A stretch of 64,000 bases of DNA from Lepidurus packardi (GCA_023053545.1 JAKZAN010000113.1:1-64000), one strand, 5' to 3'; shown: positions 13,901-27,633, numbered from the stretch's first letter. Notes: generated by a model from the letters alone, not told the origin. Program-made: numbers and translations.

Positions 13901-16700
13901 TACGGACTGAATTAATTAATTACGGACTGAATTAATTCCTTACGGACTGAATTAATTCCTTTCAGACTGAATTAATTCCTTACGTACTTAATTAATTCCT
14001 TACGGACTGAATTAATTCCTTACGGACTGAATTAATTCCTTACGGACTGAATTAATTCAATACGGACTGAATTAGTTCCTTACGGACTGAATTAATTCCT
14101 TACGGACTGAATTAATTCCTTTCAGACTGAATTAATTCCTTACGTACTGAATTAGTTCCTTACGGACTGAATTAATTATTTAGTATTTTTTGAATTCCTT
14201 ACTTACTTAATTAATTCCTTACGTACTTAATTAATTCCTTACGGACTGAATTAATTCTTTAGGATTGATTGAATTCCTTTCTTACTAAATTAATTCCTTA
14301 CGGACAGAATTAATTCCTTAAGGACTGAATTAATTCTTTAGGATTGATTGAATTCCTTTCTTACTGAATTAGTTTGTTACGGACTGAATTAATTAATTAC
14401 GGACTGAATTAATTCCTTACGGACTGAATTAATTCTTTACGAGTGAATTAATTCCTTACGGACTGAATTAATTCCTTTCGGAATGAATTAAGTCCTTACG
14501 GACTGAATTAATTCCTTACGGACTGAATTAATTATTTAGGATTTTTTGAATTCCTTACTTACTGAATTAGTTCCTTACGGACTGAAATAATTCCTTACGG
14601 ACTGAAATAATTCCTTACGGACTGAATTAATTCCTTACGGACTGAATTAATTCCTTACGGACTGAATTAATTCCTTACGGACTGAATTAATTCCTTACGG
14701 ACTGAAATAATTCCTTACGGACTGAATTAATTCCTTACGGACTGAATTAATTCCTTACGGACTGAATTAATTCCTTACGGACTGAATTAATTCCTTACGG
14801 ACTGAATTAATTCCTTACGGACTGAATTAATTCCGTACGGACTGATTTAGTTCCTTACTGACTGAATTAATTCCTTACGGAATGGATTAATTCCTTACGG
14901 ACTAAACTAATTCCTTACGGATTGAATTAATTCCTTACGGACTGAATTAATTCTTTACGGACTTAAATAATTCCTTACGGACTGAATTAATTCCTTACGG
15001 ACTGAATTAATTCCTTACGGACTGAATTAATTCCTTACGGACTGAATTAATTCCTTACGGACTGAATTAATTCCTTACGGACTGAACTAATTCCTTTCGT
15101 AATGAATTAAGTCCTTACGGACTGAATTAATTCCTTACGGACTGAATTAATTCCTTACGGACTGAAATAATTCCTTACGGACTGAAATAATTCCTTACGG
15201 ACTGAATTAATTCCTTACGGACTGAATTAATTCCTTACGGACTGAATTAATTCCTTACGGACTGAATTAATTCCTTACGGACTGAATTAATTCCTTACGG
15301 ACTGAATTAATTCCGTACGGACTGATTTAGTTCCTTACTGACTGAATTAATTCCTTACGGAATGGATTAATTCCTTACATACTAAACTAATTCCTAACGG
15401 ATTGAATTAATTCCTTACGGACTGAATTAATTCTTTACGGACTTAAATAATTCCTTACGGACTGAATTAATTCCTTACGGACTGAATTAATTCCTTACGG
15501 ACTGAATTAATTCCTTACGGACTGAATTAATTCCTTACGGACTGAATTAATTCCTTACGGACTGAACTAATTCCTTTCGTAATGAATTAAGTCCTTACGG
15601 ACTGAATTAATTCCTTACGGACTGAATTAATTCCTTACGGACTGAAATAATTCCTTACGGACTGAAATAATTCCTTACGGACTGAATTAATTCCTTACGG
15701 ACTGAATTAATTCCTTACGGACTGAATTAATTCCTTACGGACTGAATTAAGTCCTTACGGACTGAATTAATTCCTTACGGACTGAATTAATTCTTTAGGA
15801 TTGATTGAATTCCTTTCTTAATGAATTAATTCTTTACGGACAGAAATTAATTCCTTGCGGAATGAATGAATTTCTTTACGGCCTGATAATTCCTTACGGA
15901 CTGAATTAATTCCTTACGGACTGAATTAATTCCTTACATACTGAATTAATTCTTTACGTACTTAATTAATTCATTTCAGACTGAATTAATTCCTTACGTT
16001 CTTAATTAATTCCTTACGGACTGAATTAATTCCTTACGGACTGAATTAATTCCTTACGGACTGAATTAATTCCTTACGAGTGAATTAATTCCTTACGGAC
16101 TGAATTAGTTCCTTACGGACTGAATTAATTCCTTACGGACTGAATTAATTCCTTACAGACTGAAGTAATTCCTTACGGACTGAATTAATTCCTTACGGAC
16201 TGAATTAATTCCTTTCAGACTGAATTAATTTTTTACGTACTTAATTAATTCCTTACTTACTGAATTAATTATTTAGGATTTTTTGAATTCCTTACTTACT
16301 GAATTAATTCCTTACGTACTTAATTAATTCCTTACGGACTGAATTAATTCCTTACGGACTGAATTAATTCTTTAGGATTGATTGAATTCCTTTCTTACTG
16401 AATTAATTCCTTACGGACTGAATTAATTCCTTACATACTGAATTAATTCTTTACGTACTTAATTAATTCCTTACGTACTTAATTAATTCCTTACGTACTT
16501 AATTAATTCCTTACGGACTGAATTAATTCCTTACGGACTGAATTAATTCCTTACGGACTGAATTAATTCAATACGGACTGAATTAGTTCCTTACGGACTG
16601 AATTAATTCCTTACGGACTGAATTAATTCCTTTCAGACTGATTTAAGTCCTTACGTACTGAATTAGTTCCTTACGGACTGAATTAATTATTTAGTATTTT
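11000..16700. repeat. 3,468-bp higher-order repeat
   Basis: Markers repeat at 3,468 bp: the TATTTAGGATTTTTT monomer (11,065 and 14,533), the CCGTACGG variant (11,365 and 14,833) and a TTCTTTAGG junction before a TTCTTAATGAATT variant (12,323 and 15,791). A private change, AATTCCTAACGG, appears in the beta block of both units and not elsewhere, which supports direct duplication. Past about 16.8 kb the second unit gains an extra sub-block of about 0.75 kb, so the periodicity then breaks. Confidence 0.8.
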
Positions 16701-19650
16701 TTGAATTCCTTACTTACTTAATTAATTCCTTACGTACTTAATTAATTCCTTACGGACTGAATTAATTCTTTAGGATTGATTGAATTCCTTTCTTACTAAA
16801 TTAATTCCTTACGGACTGAATTAATTCCTTACGAGTGAATTAATTCCTTACGGACTGAATTAGTTCCTTACGGACTGAATTAATTCCTTACGGACTGAAT
16901 TAATTCCTTACAGACTGAAGTAATTCCTTACGGACTGAATTAATTCCTTACGGACTGAATTAATTCCTTTCAGACTGAATTAATTTTTTACGTACTTAAT
17001 TAATTCCTTACTTACTGAATTAATTATTTAGGATTTTTTGAATTCCTTACTTACTGAATTAATTCCTTACGTACTTAATTAATTCCTTACGGACTGAATT
17101 AATTCCTTACGGACTGAATTAATTCTTTAGGATTGATTGAATTCCTTTCTTACTGAATTAATTCCTTACGGACTGAATTAATTCCTTACATACTGAATTA
17201 ATTCTTTACGTACTTAATTAATTCCTTACGTACTTAATTAATTCCTTACGTACTTAATTAATTCCTTACGGACTGAATTAATTCCTTACGGACTGAATTA
17301 ATTCCTTACGGACTGAATTAATTCAATACGGACTGAATTAGTTCCTTACGGACTGAATTAATTCCTTACGGACTGAATTAATTCCTTTCAGACTGATTTA
17401 ATTCCTTACGTACTGAATTAGTTCCTTACGGACTGAATTAATTATTTAGTATTTTTTGAATTCCTTACTTACTTAATTAATTCCTTACGTACTTAATTAA
17501 TTCCTTACGGACTGAATTAATTCTTTAGGATTGATTGAATTCCTTTCTTACTAAATTAATTCCTTACGGACAGAATTAATTCCTTACGGAATGAATTAAT
17601 TTCTTTACGGCCTGATATAATTCCTTACGGACTGAATTAATTCTTTAGGATTGATTGAATTCCTTTCTTACTGAATTAGTTCCTTACGGACTGAATTAAT
17701 TAATTACGGACTGAATTAATTCCTTACGGACTGAATTAATTCCTTTCAGACTGAATTAATTCCTTACGTACTTAATTAATTCCTTACGGACTGAATTAAT
17801 TCCTTACGGACTGAATTAATTCCTTACGGACTGAATTAATTCAATACGGACTGAATTAGTTCCTTACGGACTGAATTAATTCCTTACGGACTGAATTAAT
17901 TCCTTTCAGACTGATTTAATTCCTTACGTACTGAATTAGTTCCTTACGGACTGAATTAATTATTTAGTATTTTTTGAATTCCTTACTTACTAAATTAATT
18001 CCTTACGGACAGAATTAATTCCTTACGGAATGAATTAATTTCTTTACGGCCTGATATAATTCCTTACGGACTGAATTAATTCTTTAGGATTGATTGAATT
18101 CCTTTCTTACTGAATTAGTTCCTTACGGACTGAATTAATTAATTACGGACTGAATTAATTCCTTACGGACTGAATTAATTCCTTTCAGACTGAATTAATT
18201 CCTTACGTACTTAATTAATTCCTTACGGACTGAATTAATTCCTTACAGACTGAATTAATTCCTTACGGACTGAATTAATTCAATACGGACTGAATTAGTT
18301 CCTTACGGACTGAATTAATTCCTTACGGAATGAATTAATTCCTTTCAGACTGAATTAATTCCTTACGTACTGAATTAGTTCCTTACGGACTGAATTAATT
18401 ATTTAGTATTTTTTGAATTCCTTACTTACTTAATTAATTCCTTACGTACTTAATTAATTCCTTACGGACTGAATTAATTCTTTAGGATTGATTGAATTCC
18501 TTTCTTACTAAATTAATTCCTTACGGACAGAATTAATTCCTTACGGACTGAATTAATTCTTTAGGATTGATTGAATTCCTTTCTTACTGAATTAGTTTGT
18601 TACGGACTGAATTAATTAATTACGGACTGAATTAATTCCTTACGGACTGAATTAATTCCTTTCAGACTGAATTAATTCCTTACGTACTGAATTAGTTCCT
18701 TACGGACTGAATTAATTCCTTACGGACTTTATTAATTATTTAGGATTGATTGAATTCCTTACTTACTGAATTCATTCCTTTCGTACTGAATTAGTTCCTT
18801 ACGGACTGAATTAATTCCTTACGGACTTTAAAAATTATTTAGGATTGATTGAATTCCTTACTTACTGAATTCATTCCTTTCGTACTTAATTAGTTCCTTA
18901 CGGACTGAATTAATTATTTAGGATTGATTGAATTCCTTACTTACTGAATTAATTCCTTACCGATTTAGTTAATTCCTTTTGGAACGTATTAATTCCTTAC
19001 GTACTGAATTAGTTCCTTACGGACTGAATTAATTCCTTACGGAATTTATTAATTATTTAGGATTGATTGAATTCCTTACTTACTGAATTCATTCCTTTCG
19101 TACTTAATTAGTTCCTTACGGACTGAATTAATTATTTAGGATTGATTGAATTCCTTACTTACTGAATTTATTCCTTACCGATTTAGTTAATTCCTTTCGG
19201 AACGAATTAATTCCTTACGTACTGAATTAGTTCCTTACGGACTGAATTAATTCCTTACGGACTTTATAAATTATTTAGGATTGATTGAATTCCTTACTTA
19301 CTGAATTCATTCCTTTCGTACTTAATTAGTTCCTTACGGACTGAATTAATTATTTAGGATTGATTGAATTCCTTACTTACTGAATTAATTCCTTACCGAT
19401 TTAGTTAATTCCTTTCGGAACGTATTAATTAATTACGAACTGAATTAGTTCCTTACGGACTGAATTAATTCCTTACGGACTTTATTTATTATTTAGGATT
19501 GATTGAATTCCTTACTTACTGAATTCATTCCTTTCGTACTTAATTAGTTCCTTACGGACTGAATTAATTATTTAGGATTGATTGAATTCCTTACTTACTG
19601 AATTTATTCCTTACCGATTTAGTTAATTCCTTTCGGAACGAATTAATTCC

Positions 19651-22272
19651 TTACGTACGGAATTAGTTCCTTACGGACTTAATTAATTCCTTACGGACTG
19701 AATTAATTCCTTACGGACTGAATTAATTCTTTAGGATTGATTGAATTCCTTACGGACTGAATTAATTCCTTACGGATTGAATTAATTCCTTACGGACTGA
19801 ATTAATTCCTTACGGACTGAATTAATTCCTTACGGACTGAATTAATTCCTTACGGACTGAATTAGTTCCTTACGGACTGAATTAATTCCTTACGGACTTT
19901 ATAAATTATTTAGGATTGATTGAATTCCTTACTTACTGAATTCATTCCTTTCGTACTTAATTAGTTCCTTACGGACTGAATTAATTATTTAGGATTGATT
20001 GAATTCCTTACTTACTGAATTAATTCCTTACCGATTTAGTTAATTCCTTTCGGAACGTATTAATTAATTACGAACTGAATTAGTTCCTTACGGACTGAAT
20101 TAATTCCTTACGGACTTTATTTATTATTTAGGATTGATTGAATTCCTTACTTACTGAATTCATTCCTTTCGTACTTAATTAGTTCCTTACGGACTGAATT
20201 AATTATTTAGGATTGATTGAATTCCTTACTTACTGAATTTATTCCTTACCGATTTAGTTAATTCCTTTCGGAACGAATTAATTCCTTACGTACGGAATTA
20301 GTTCCTTACGGACTTAATTAATTCCTTACGGACTGAATTAATTCCTTACGGACTGAATTAATTCTTTAGGATTGATTGAATTCCTTACGGACTGAATTAA
20401 TTCCTTACGGATTGAATTAATTCCTTACGGACTGAATTAATTCCTTACGGACTGAATTAATTCCTTACGGACTGAATTAATTCCTTACGGACTGAATTAA
20501 TTCCTTACGGACTGAATTAATTCCTCACGGACTGAATTAATTCCTTACAGACTGAATTAATTCCTTTCGGACTGAATTAATTCCTTACGGACTGAATTAA
20601 TTCCTTTTAGACTGAATTAATTCCTTACGTACTTAATTAATTCCTTACGGACTGAATTAATTATTTAGGATTGATTGAATTCCTTACTTACTGAATTAAT
20701 TCCTTACCGATTTAGTTAATTCCTTTCGGAACGTATTAATTAATTACGAACTGAATTAGTTCCTTACGGACTGAATTAATTCCTTACGGACTTTATTTAT
20801 TATTTAGGATTGATTGAATTCCTTACTTACTGAATTCATTCCTTTCGTACTTAATTAGTTCCTTACGGACTGAATTAATTATTTAGGATTGATTGAATTC
20901 CTTACTTACTGAATTTATTCCTTACCGATTTAGTTAATTCCTTTCGGAACGAATTAATTCCTTACGTACGGAATTAGTTCCTTACGGACTTAATTAATTC
21001 CTTACGGACTGAATTAATTCCTTACGGACTGAATTAATTCTTTAGGATTGATTGAATTCCTTACGGACTGAATTAATTCCTTACGGATTGAATTAATTCC
21101 TTACGGACTGAATTAATTCCTTACGGACTGAATTAATTCCTTACGGACTGAATTAATTCCTTACGGACTGAATTAGTTCCTTACGGACTGAATTAATTCC
21201 TTACGGACTTTATAAATTATTTAGGATTGATTGAATTCCTTACTTACTGAATTCATTCCTTTCGTACTTAATTAGTTCCTTACGGACTGAATTAATTATT
21301 TAGGATTGATTGAATTCCTTACTTACTGAATTAATTCCTTACCGATTTAGTTAATTCCTTTCGGAACGTATTAATTAATTACGAACTGAATTAGTTCCTT
21401 ACGGACTGAATTAATTCCTTACGGACTTTATTTATTATTTAGGATTGATTGAATTCCTTACTTACTGAATTCATTCCTTTCGTACTTAATTAGTTCCTTA
21501 CGGACTGAATTAATTATTTAGGATTGATTGAATTCCTTACTTACTGAATTTATTCCTTACCGATTTAGTTAATTCCTTTCGGAACGAATTAATTCCTTAC
21601 GTACGGAATTAGTTCCTTACGGACTTAATTAATTCCTTACGGACTGAATTAATTCCTTACGGACTGAATTAATTCTTTAGGATTGATTGAATTCCTTACG
21701 GACTGAATTAATTCCTTACGGATTGAATTAATTCCTTACGGACTGAATTAATTCCTTACGGACTGAATTAATTCCTTACGGACTGAATTAATTCCTTACG
21801 GACTGAATTAATTCCTTACGGACTGAATTAATTCCTCACGGACTGAATTAATTCCTTACAGACTGAATTAATTCCTTTCGGACTGAATTAATTCCTTACG
21901 GACTGAATTAATTCCTTTTAGACTGAATTAATTCCTTACGTACTTAATTAATTCCTTACGGACTGAATTAATTATTTAGGATTGATTGAATTCCTTACTT
22001 ACTGAATTAATTCCTTACCGATTTAGTTCATTCCTTTCGGAACGAATTAATTCCTTACGTATTGAATTAGTTAATTACGGACTGAATTAGTTCCTTACGG
22101 ACTGAATTAATTCCTTACGGACTTTATTTATTATTTAGGATTGATTGAATTCCTTACTTACTGAATTCATTCCTTTCGTACTTAATTAGTTCCTTACGGA
22201 CTGAATTAATTATTTAGGATTGATTGAATTCCTTACTTACTGAATTTATTCCTTACCGATTTAGTTAATTCC
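19651..22272. repeat. 1,311-bp higher-order repeat, two units
   Basis: The motif TTACGTACGGAATTAGTTCC occurs at 19,651, 20,286, 20,962 and 21,597, so spacings alternate 635, 676, 635. A TTCCTCACGG variant at 20,521 and 21,832 shows the same 1,311-bp period. The unit is thus an alternation of two sub-blocks duplicated once. The same motif continues at 22,293, 24,059, 24,992, 26,400 and 27,313 with irregular spacing. Confidence 0.82.
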
Positions 22273-25200
22273 TTTCGGAACGAATTAATTCCTTACGTAC
22301 GGAATTAGTTCCTTACGGACTTAATTAATTCCTTACGGACTGAATTAATTATTTAGGATTTATTGAATTCCTTACGTACTTTATTAATTCCTTACGGACT
22401 GAATTAATTCCTTACGGACTGAATTAATTCTTTAGGATTGATTGAATTCCTTACGGACTGAAATAATTCCTTACGGATTGAATTAATTACTTACGGACTG
22501 AATTAATTCCTTACGGACTGAATTAATTCCTTACGGACTGAATTAATTCCTTACGGACTGAATTAATTCCTCACGGACTGAATTAATTCCTTACGGACTG
22601 AATTAATTCCTTTCGGACTGAATTAATTCCTTACGGACTGAATTAATTATTTAGTATTTTTTGAATTCCTTACTTACTTAATTAATTCCTTACGTACTTA
22701 ATTAATTCCTTACGGACTGAATTAATTCTTTAGGATTGATTGAATTCCTTTCTTACTAAATTAATTCCTTACGGACAGAATTAATTCCTTACGGAATGAA
22801 TTAATTTCTTAACGGCCTGATATAATTCCTTACGGACTGAATTAATTCTTTAGGATTGATTGAATTCCTTTCTTACTGAATTAGTTTGTTACGGACTGAA
22901 TTAATTAATTACGGACTGAATTAATTCCTTACGGACTGAATTAATTCCTTTCAGACTGAATTAATTCCTTACGAACTTAATTAATTCCTTACGGACTGAA
23001 TTAATTATTTAGGATTGATTGAATTCCTTACTTACTGAATTAATTCCTTACCGATTTAGTTAATTCCTTTCGGAACGTATTAATTCCTTACGTACTGAAT
23101 TAGTTCCTTACGGACTGAATTAATTCCTTACGGACTTTATTAATTATTTAGGATTGATTGAATTCCTTACTTACTGAATTCATTCCTTTCGTACTGAATT
23201 AGTTCCTTACGGACTGAATTAATTCCTTACGGACTTTAAAAATTATTTAGGATTGATTGAATTCCTTACTTACTGAATTCATTCCTTTCGTACTTAATTA
23301 GTTCCTTACGGACTGAATTAATTATTTAGGATTGATTTAATTCCTTACTTACTGAATTTATTCCTTACCGATTTAGTTAATTCCTTTTGGAACGTATTAA
23401 TTCCTTACGTACTGAGTTAGTTTCTTACGGACTGAATTAATTCCTTACGGAATTTATTAATTATTTAGGATTGATTGAATTCCTTACTTACTGAATTCAT
23501 TCCTTTCGTACTTAATTAGTTCCTTACGGACTGAATTAATTATTTAGGATTGATTGAATTCCTTACTTACTGAATTTATTCCTTACCGATTTAGTTAATT
23601 CCTTTCGGAACGAATTAATTCCTTACGTACTGAATTAGTTCCTTACGGACTGAATTAATTCCTTACGGACTTTATAAATTATTTAGGATTGATTGAATTC
23701 CTTACTTACTGAATTCATTCCTTTCGTACTTAATTAGTTCCTCACGGACTGAATTAATTATTTAGGATTGATTGAATTCCTTACTTACTGAATTAATTCC
23801 TTACCGATTTAGTTAATTCCTTTCGGAACGTATTAATTAATTACGAACTGAATTAGTTCCTTACGGACTGAATTAATTCCTTACGGACTTTATTTATTAT
23901 TTAGGATTGATTGAATTCCTTACTTACTGAATTCATTCCTTTCGTACTTAATTAGTTCCTTACGGACTGAATTAATTATTTAGGATTGATTGAATTCCTT
24001 ACTTACTGAATTTATTCCTTACCGATTTAGTTAATTCCTTTCGGAACGAATTAATTCCTTACGTACGGAATTAGTTCCTTACGGACTTAATTAATTCCTT
24101 ACGGACTGAATTAATTATTTAGGATTTATTGAATTCCTTACGTACTTTATTAATTCCTTACGGACTGAATTAATTCCTTACGGACTGAATTAATTCTTTA
24201 GTATTGATTGAATTCCTTACGGACTGAATTAATTCCTTACGGATTGAATTAATTCCTTACGGACTGAATTAATTCCTTACGGACTGAATTAATTCCTTAC
24301 GGACTGAATTAATTCCTTACGGACTGAATTAATTCCTCACGGACTGAATTAATTCCTTACGGACTGAATTAATTCCTTTCGGACTGAATTAATTCCTTAC
24401 GGACTGAATTAATTCCTTTTAGACTGAATTAATTCCTTACGTACTTAATTAATTCCTTACGGACTGAATTAATTATTTAGGATTGATTGAATTCCTTACT
24501 TACTGAATTTATTCCTTACCGATTTAGTTAATTCCTTTCGGAACGAATTAATTCCTTACGTACTGAATTAGTTCCTTACGGACTGAATTAATTCCTTACG
24601 GACTTTATAAATTATTTAGGATTGATTGAATTCCTTACTTACTGAATTCATTCCTTTCGTACTTAATTAGTTCCTTACGGACTGAATTAATTATTTAGGA
24701 TTGATTGAATTCCTTACTTACTGAATTAATTCCTTACCGATTTAGTTAATTCCTTTCGGAACGTATTAATTAATTACGAACTGAATTAGTTCCTTACGGA
24801 CTGAATTAATTCCTTACGGACTTTATTTATTATTTAGGATTGATTGAATTCCTTACTTACTGAATTCATTCCTTTCGTACTTAATTAGTTCCTTACGGAC
24901 TGAATTAATTATTTAGGATTGATTGAATTCCTTACTTACTGAATTTATTCCTTACCGATTTAGTTAATTCCTTTCGGAACGAATTAATTCCTTACGTACG
25001 GAATTAGTTCCTTACGGACTTAATTAATTCCTTACGGACTGAATTAATTATTTAGGATTTATTGAATTCCTTACGTACTTTATTAATTCCTTACGGACTG
25101 AATTAATTCCTTACGGACTGAATTAATTCTTTAGGATTGATTGAATTCCTTACGGACTGAATTAATTCCTTACGGACTGAATTAATTCCTCACGGACTGA

Positions 25201-27327
25201 ATTAATTCCTTACGGACTGAATTAATTCCTTTCGGACTGAATTAATTCCTTACGGACTGAATTAATTCCTTTTAGACTGAATTAATTCCTTACGTACTAA
25301 ATTAATTCCTTACGGACTGAATTAATTATTTAGGATTGATTGAATTCCTTACTTACTGAATTAATTCCTTACCGATTTAGTTCATTCCTTTCGGAACGAA
25401 TTAATTCCTTACGTATTGAATTAGTTAATTACGGACTGAATTAATTATTTAGGATTTTTTGAATTCCTTACTTACTGAATTAATTCCTTACCGATTTAGT
25501 TATTTCCTTTTGGAACGTATTAATTCCTTACGTACTGAATTAGTTCCTTACGGACTGAATTAATTCCTTACGGAATTTATTAATTATTTAGGATTGATTG
25601 AATTCCTTACTTACTGAATTCATTCCTTTCGTACTTAATTAGTTCCTTACGGACTGAATTAATTATTTAGGATTGATTGAATTCCTTACTTACTGAATTT
25701 ATTCCTTACCGATTTAATTAATTCCTTTCGGAACGAATTAATTCCTTACGTACTGAATTAGCTCCTTACGGACTGAATTAATTCCTTACGGACTTTATAA
25801 ATTATTTAGGATTGATTGAATTCCTTACTTACTGAATTCATTCCTTTCGTACTTAATTAGTTCCTTACGGACTGAATTAATTATTTAGGATTGATTGAAT
25901 TCCTTACTTACTGAATTTATTCCTTACCGATTTAGTTAATTCCTTTCGGAACGAATTAATTCCTTACGTACTGAATTAGTTCCTTACGGACTGAATTAAT
26001 TCCTTACGGACTTTATAAATTATTTAGGATTGATTGAATTCCTTACTTACTGAATTCATTCCTTTCGTACTTAATTAGTTCCTCACGGACTGAATTAATT
26101 ATTTAGGATTGATTGAATTCCTTACTTACTGAATTAATTCCTTACCGATTTAGTTAATTCCTTTCGGAACGTATTAATTAATTACGAACTGAATTAGTTC
26201 CTTACGGACTGAATTAATTCCTTACGGACTTTATTTATTATTTAGGATTGATTGAATTCCTTACTTACTGAATTCATTCCTTTCGTACTTAATTAGTTCC
26301 TTACGGACTGAATTAATTATTTAGGATTGATTGAATTCCTTACTTACTGAATTTATTCCTTACCGATTTAGTTAATTCCTTTCGGAACGAATTAATTCCT
26401 TACGTACGGAATTAGTTCCTTACGGACTTAATTAATTCCTTACGGACTGAATTAATTATTTAGGATTTATTGAATTCCTTACGTACTTTATTAATTCCTT
26501 ACGGACTGAATTAATTCCTTACGGACTGAATTAATTCTTTAGGATTGATTGAATTCCTTACGGACTGAATTAATTCCTTACGGATTGAATTAATTCCTTA
26601 CGGACTGAATTAATTCCTTACGGACTGAATTAATTCCTTACGGACTGAATTAATTCCTCACGGACTGAATTAATTCCTTACGGACTGAATTAATTCCTTT
26701 CGGACTGAATTAATTCCTTACGGACTGAATTAATTCCTTTTAGACTGAATTAATTCCTTACGTACTTAATTAATTCCTTACGGACTGAATTAATTATTTA
26801 GGATTGATTGAATTCCTTACTTACTGAATTTATTCCTTACCGATTTAGTTAATTCCTTTCGGAACGAATTAATTCCTTACGTACTGAATTAGTTCCTTAC
26901 GGACTGAATTAATTCCTTACGGACTTTATAAATTATTTAGGATTGATTGAATTCCTTACTTACTGAATTCATTCCTTTCGTACTTAATTAGTTCCTTACG
27001 GACTGAATTAATTATTTAGGATTGATTGAATTCCTTACTTACTGAATTAATTCCTTACCGATTTAGTTAATTCCTTTCGGAACGTATTAATTAATTACGA
27101 ACTGAATTAGTTCCTTACGGACTGAATTAATTCCTTACGGACTTTATTTATTATTTAGGATTGATTGAATTCCTTACTTACTGAATTCATTCCTTTCGTA
27201 CTTAATTAGTTCCTTACGGACTGAATTAATTATTTAGGATTGATTGAATTCCTTACTTACTGAATTTATTCCTTACCGATTTAGTTAATTCCTTTCGGAA
27301 CGAATTAATTCCTTACGTACGGAATTA

Positions 27328-27332
27328 GTTCC
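27328..27332. other. Target-site duplication, left copy (GTTCC)
   Basis: GTTCC directly precedes the TG of the 5' LTR and is repeated directly after the CA of the 3' LTR. Five-base duplications are usual for BEL/Pao integration. Without the element and one GTTCC copy, the flanks join into the satellite motif seen intact at 19,651 and elsewhere. Confidence 0.93.
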
Positions 27333-27628
27333 TGTTACGGACAAGTCCGTAAAAAGTTGTTTCCCCGCACAACCGCACCGAAACTAGCCGGAGGCCCCCT
27401 ATACCTACGCACATAGGTATAAGGGGGGATTGCGAAACCATCAGCCTTTTCCCCTGCAAAACGGAAAAGGAGAGTGGCTCTGCAGAAGCGGTGACGAACA
27501 GACCTGCTAGACGTGTTGTTTCAGTTTTGTTCCTCATTTTCAGTTTCAGTTTCATTTATATTCCCATGTATGTGGTTAATAAATTAGTAAACAAGAACCG
27601 AACCCAATGTTACTAGAGCTAGGTAACA
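27333..27628 (+). repeat. 5' LTR of BEL/Pao element
   Basis: 296 bp, matching 33,603-33,898. Ends are the short inverted repeat TGTTAC / GTAACA. A canonical AATAAA lies at 27,578-27,583. Three inverted repeats are visible: TTACGGAC-AA-GTCCGTAA at 27,335-27,352, a C-rich/G-rich pair around TATACCTA at 27,395-27,428, and CCTTTTCC / GGAAAAGG at 27,445-27,470. By family knowledge the LTR should hold the promoter and polyadenylation signals. The exact U3-R-U5 borders cannot be set from sequence alone. Confidence 0.95.
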
Positions 27629-27633
27629 TTCAT

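Larger units (their letters stand above)
1..18719. repeat. Satellite array, type A (20-bp monomer)
   Basis: The whole interval is a head-to-tail array of a 20-bp monomer with consensus TTCCTTACGGACTGAATTAA. Half of each monomer, GAATTAATTC, is a perfect 10-bp palindrome. Long runs of identical monomers are broken by recurring variants: GTACTTAATTAA, the AATAATTCC form, TTTCAGACTGA, a CAATACGGACTG form, and a diverged TTTAGGATTGATTG monomer that creates an EcoRI-like GAATTC. The TAA in each monomer, with a period not divisible by three, closes all six frames, so the array cannot encode protein. I see no gene or unique sequence in this interval. Function is unknown; a centromeric, pericentromeric or subtelomeric location is possible but not shown. 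Confidence 0.97.
18720..27332. repeat. Satellite array, type B (diverged monomers)
   Basis: Same 20-bp family, but the composition changes near 18,720. Canonical monomers become a minority and a recurring cassette takes over: TTATTTAGGATTGATTG, then CCTTACTTACTGAATTCATT, then CCTTTCGTACTTAATTAG, alternating with ACCGATTTAGTTAATTCC and TTCGGAACG forms. A short stretch resembling type A lies near 22,635-22,990. No gene or unique sequence is visible. The last five bases (GTTCC, 27,328-27,332) are the left copy of the BEL target duplication. Confidence 0.95.

Noticed and set aside
1-27332. CRISPR-like array
   Set aside because: The repeats are contiguous 20-bp monomers with no unique spacers between them, and the setting is eukaryotic.
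1-27332. Canonical insect telomere repeat
   Set aside because: No TTAGG (or CCTAA) tandem array is present. TTTAGGATT occurs once per variant monomer only. A subtelomeric location cannot be excluded.
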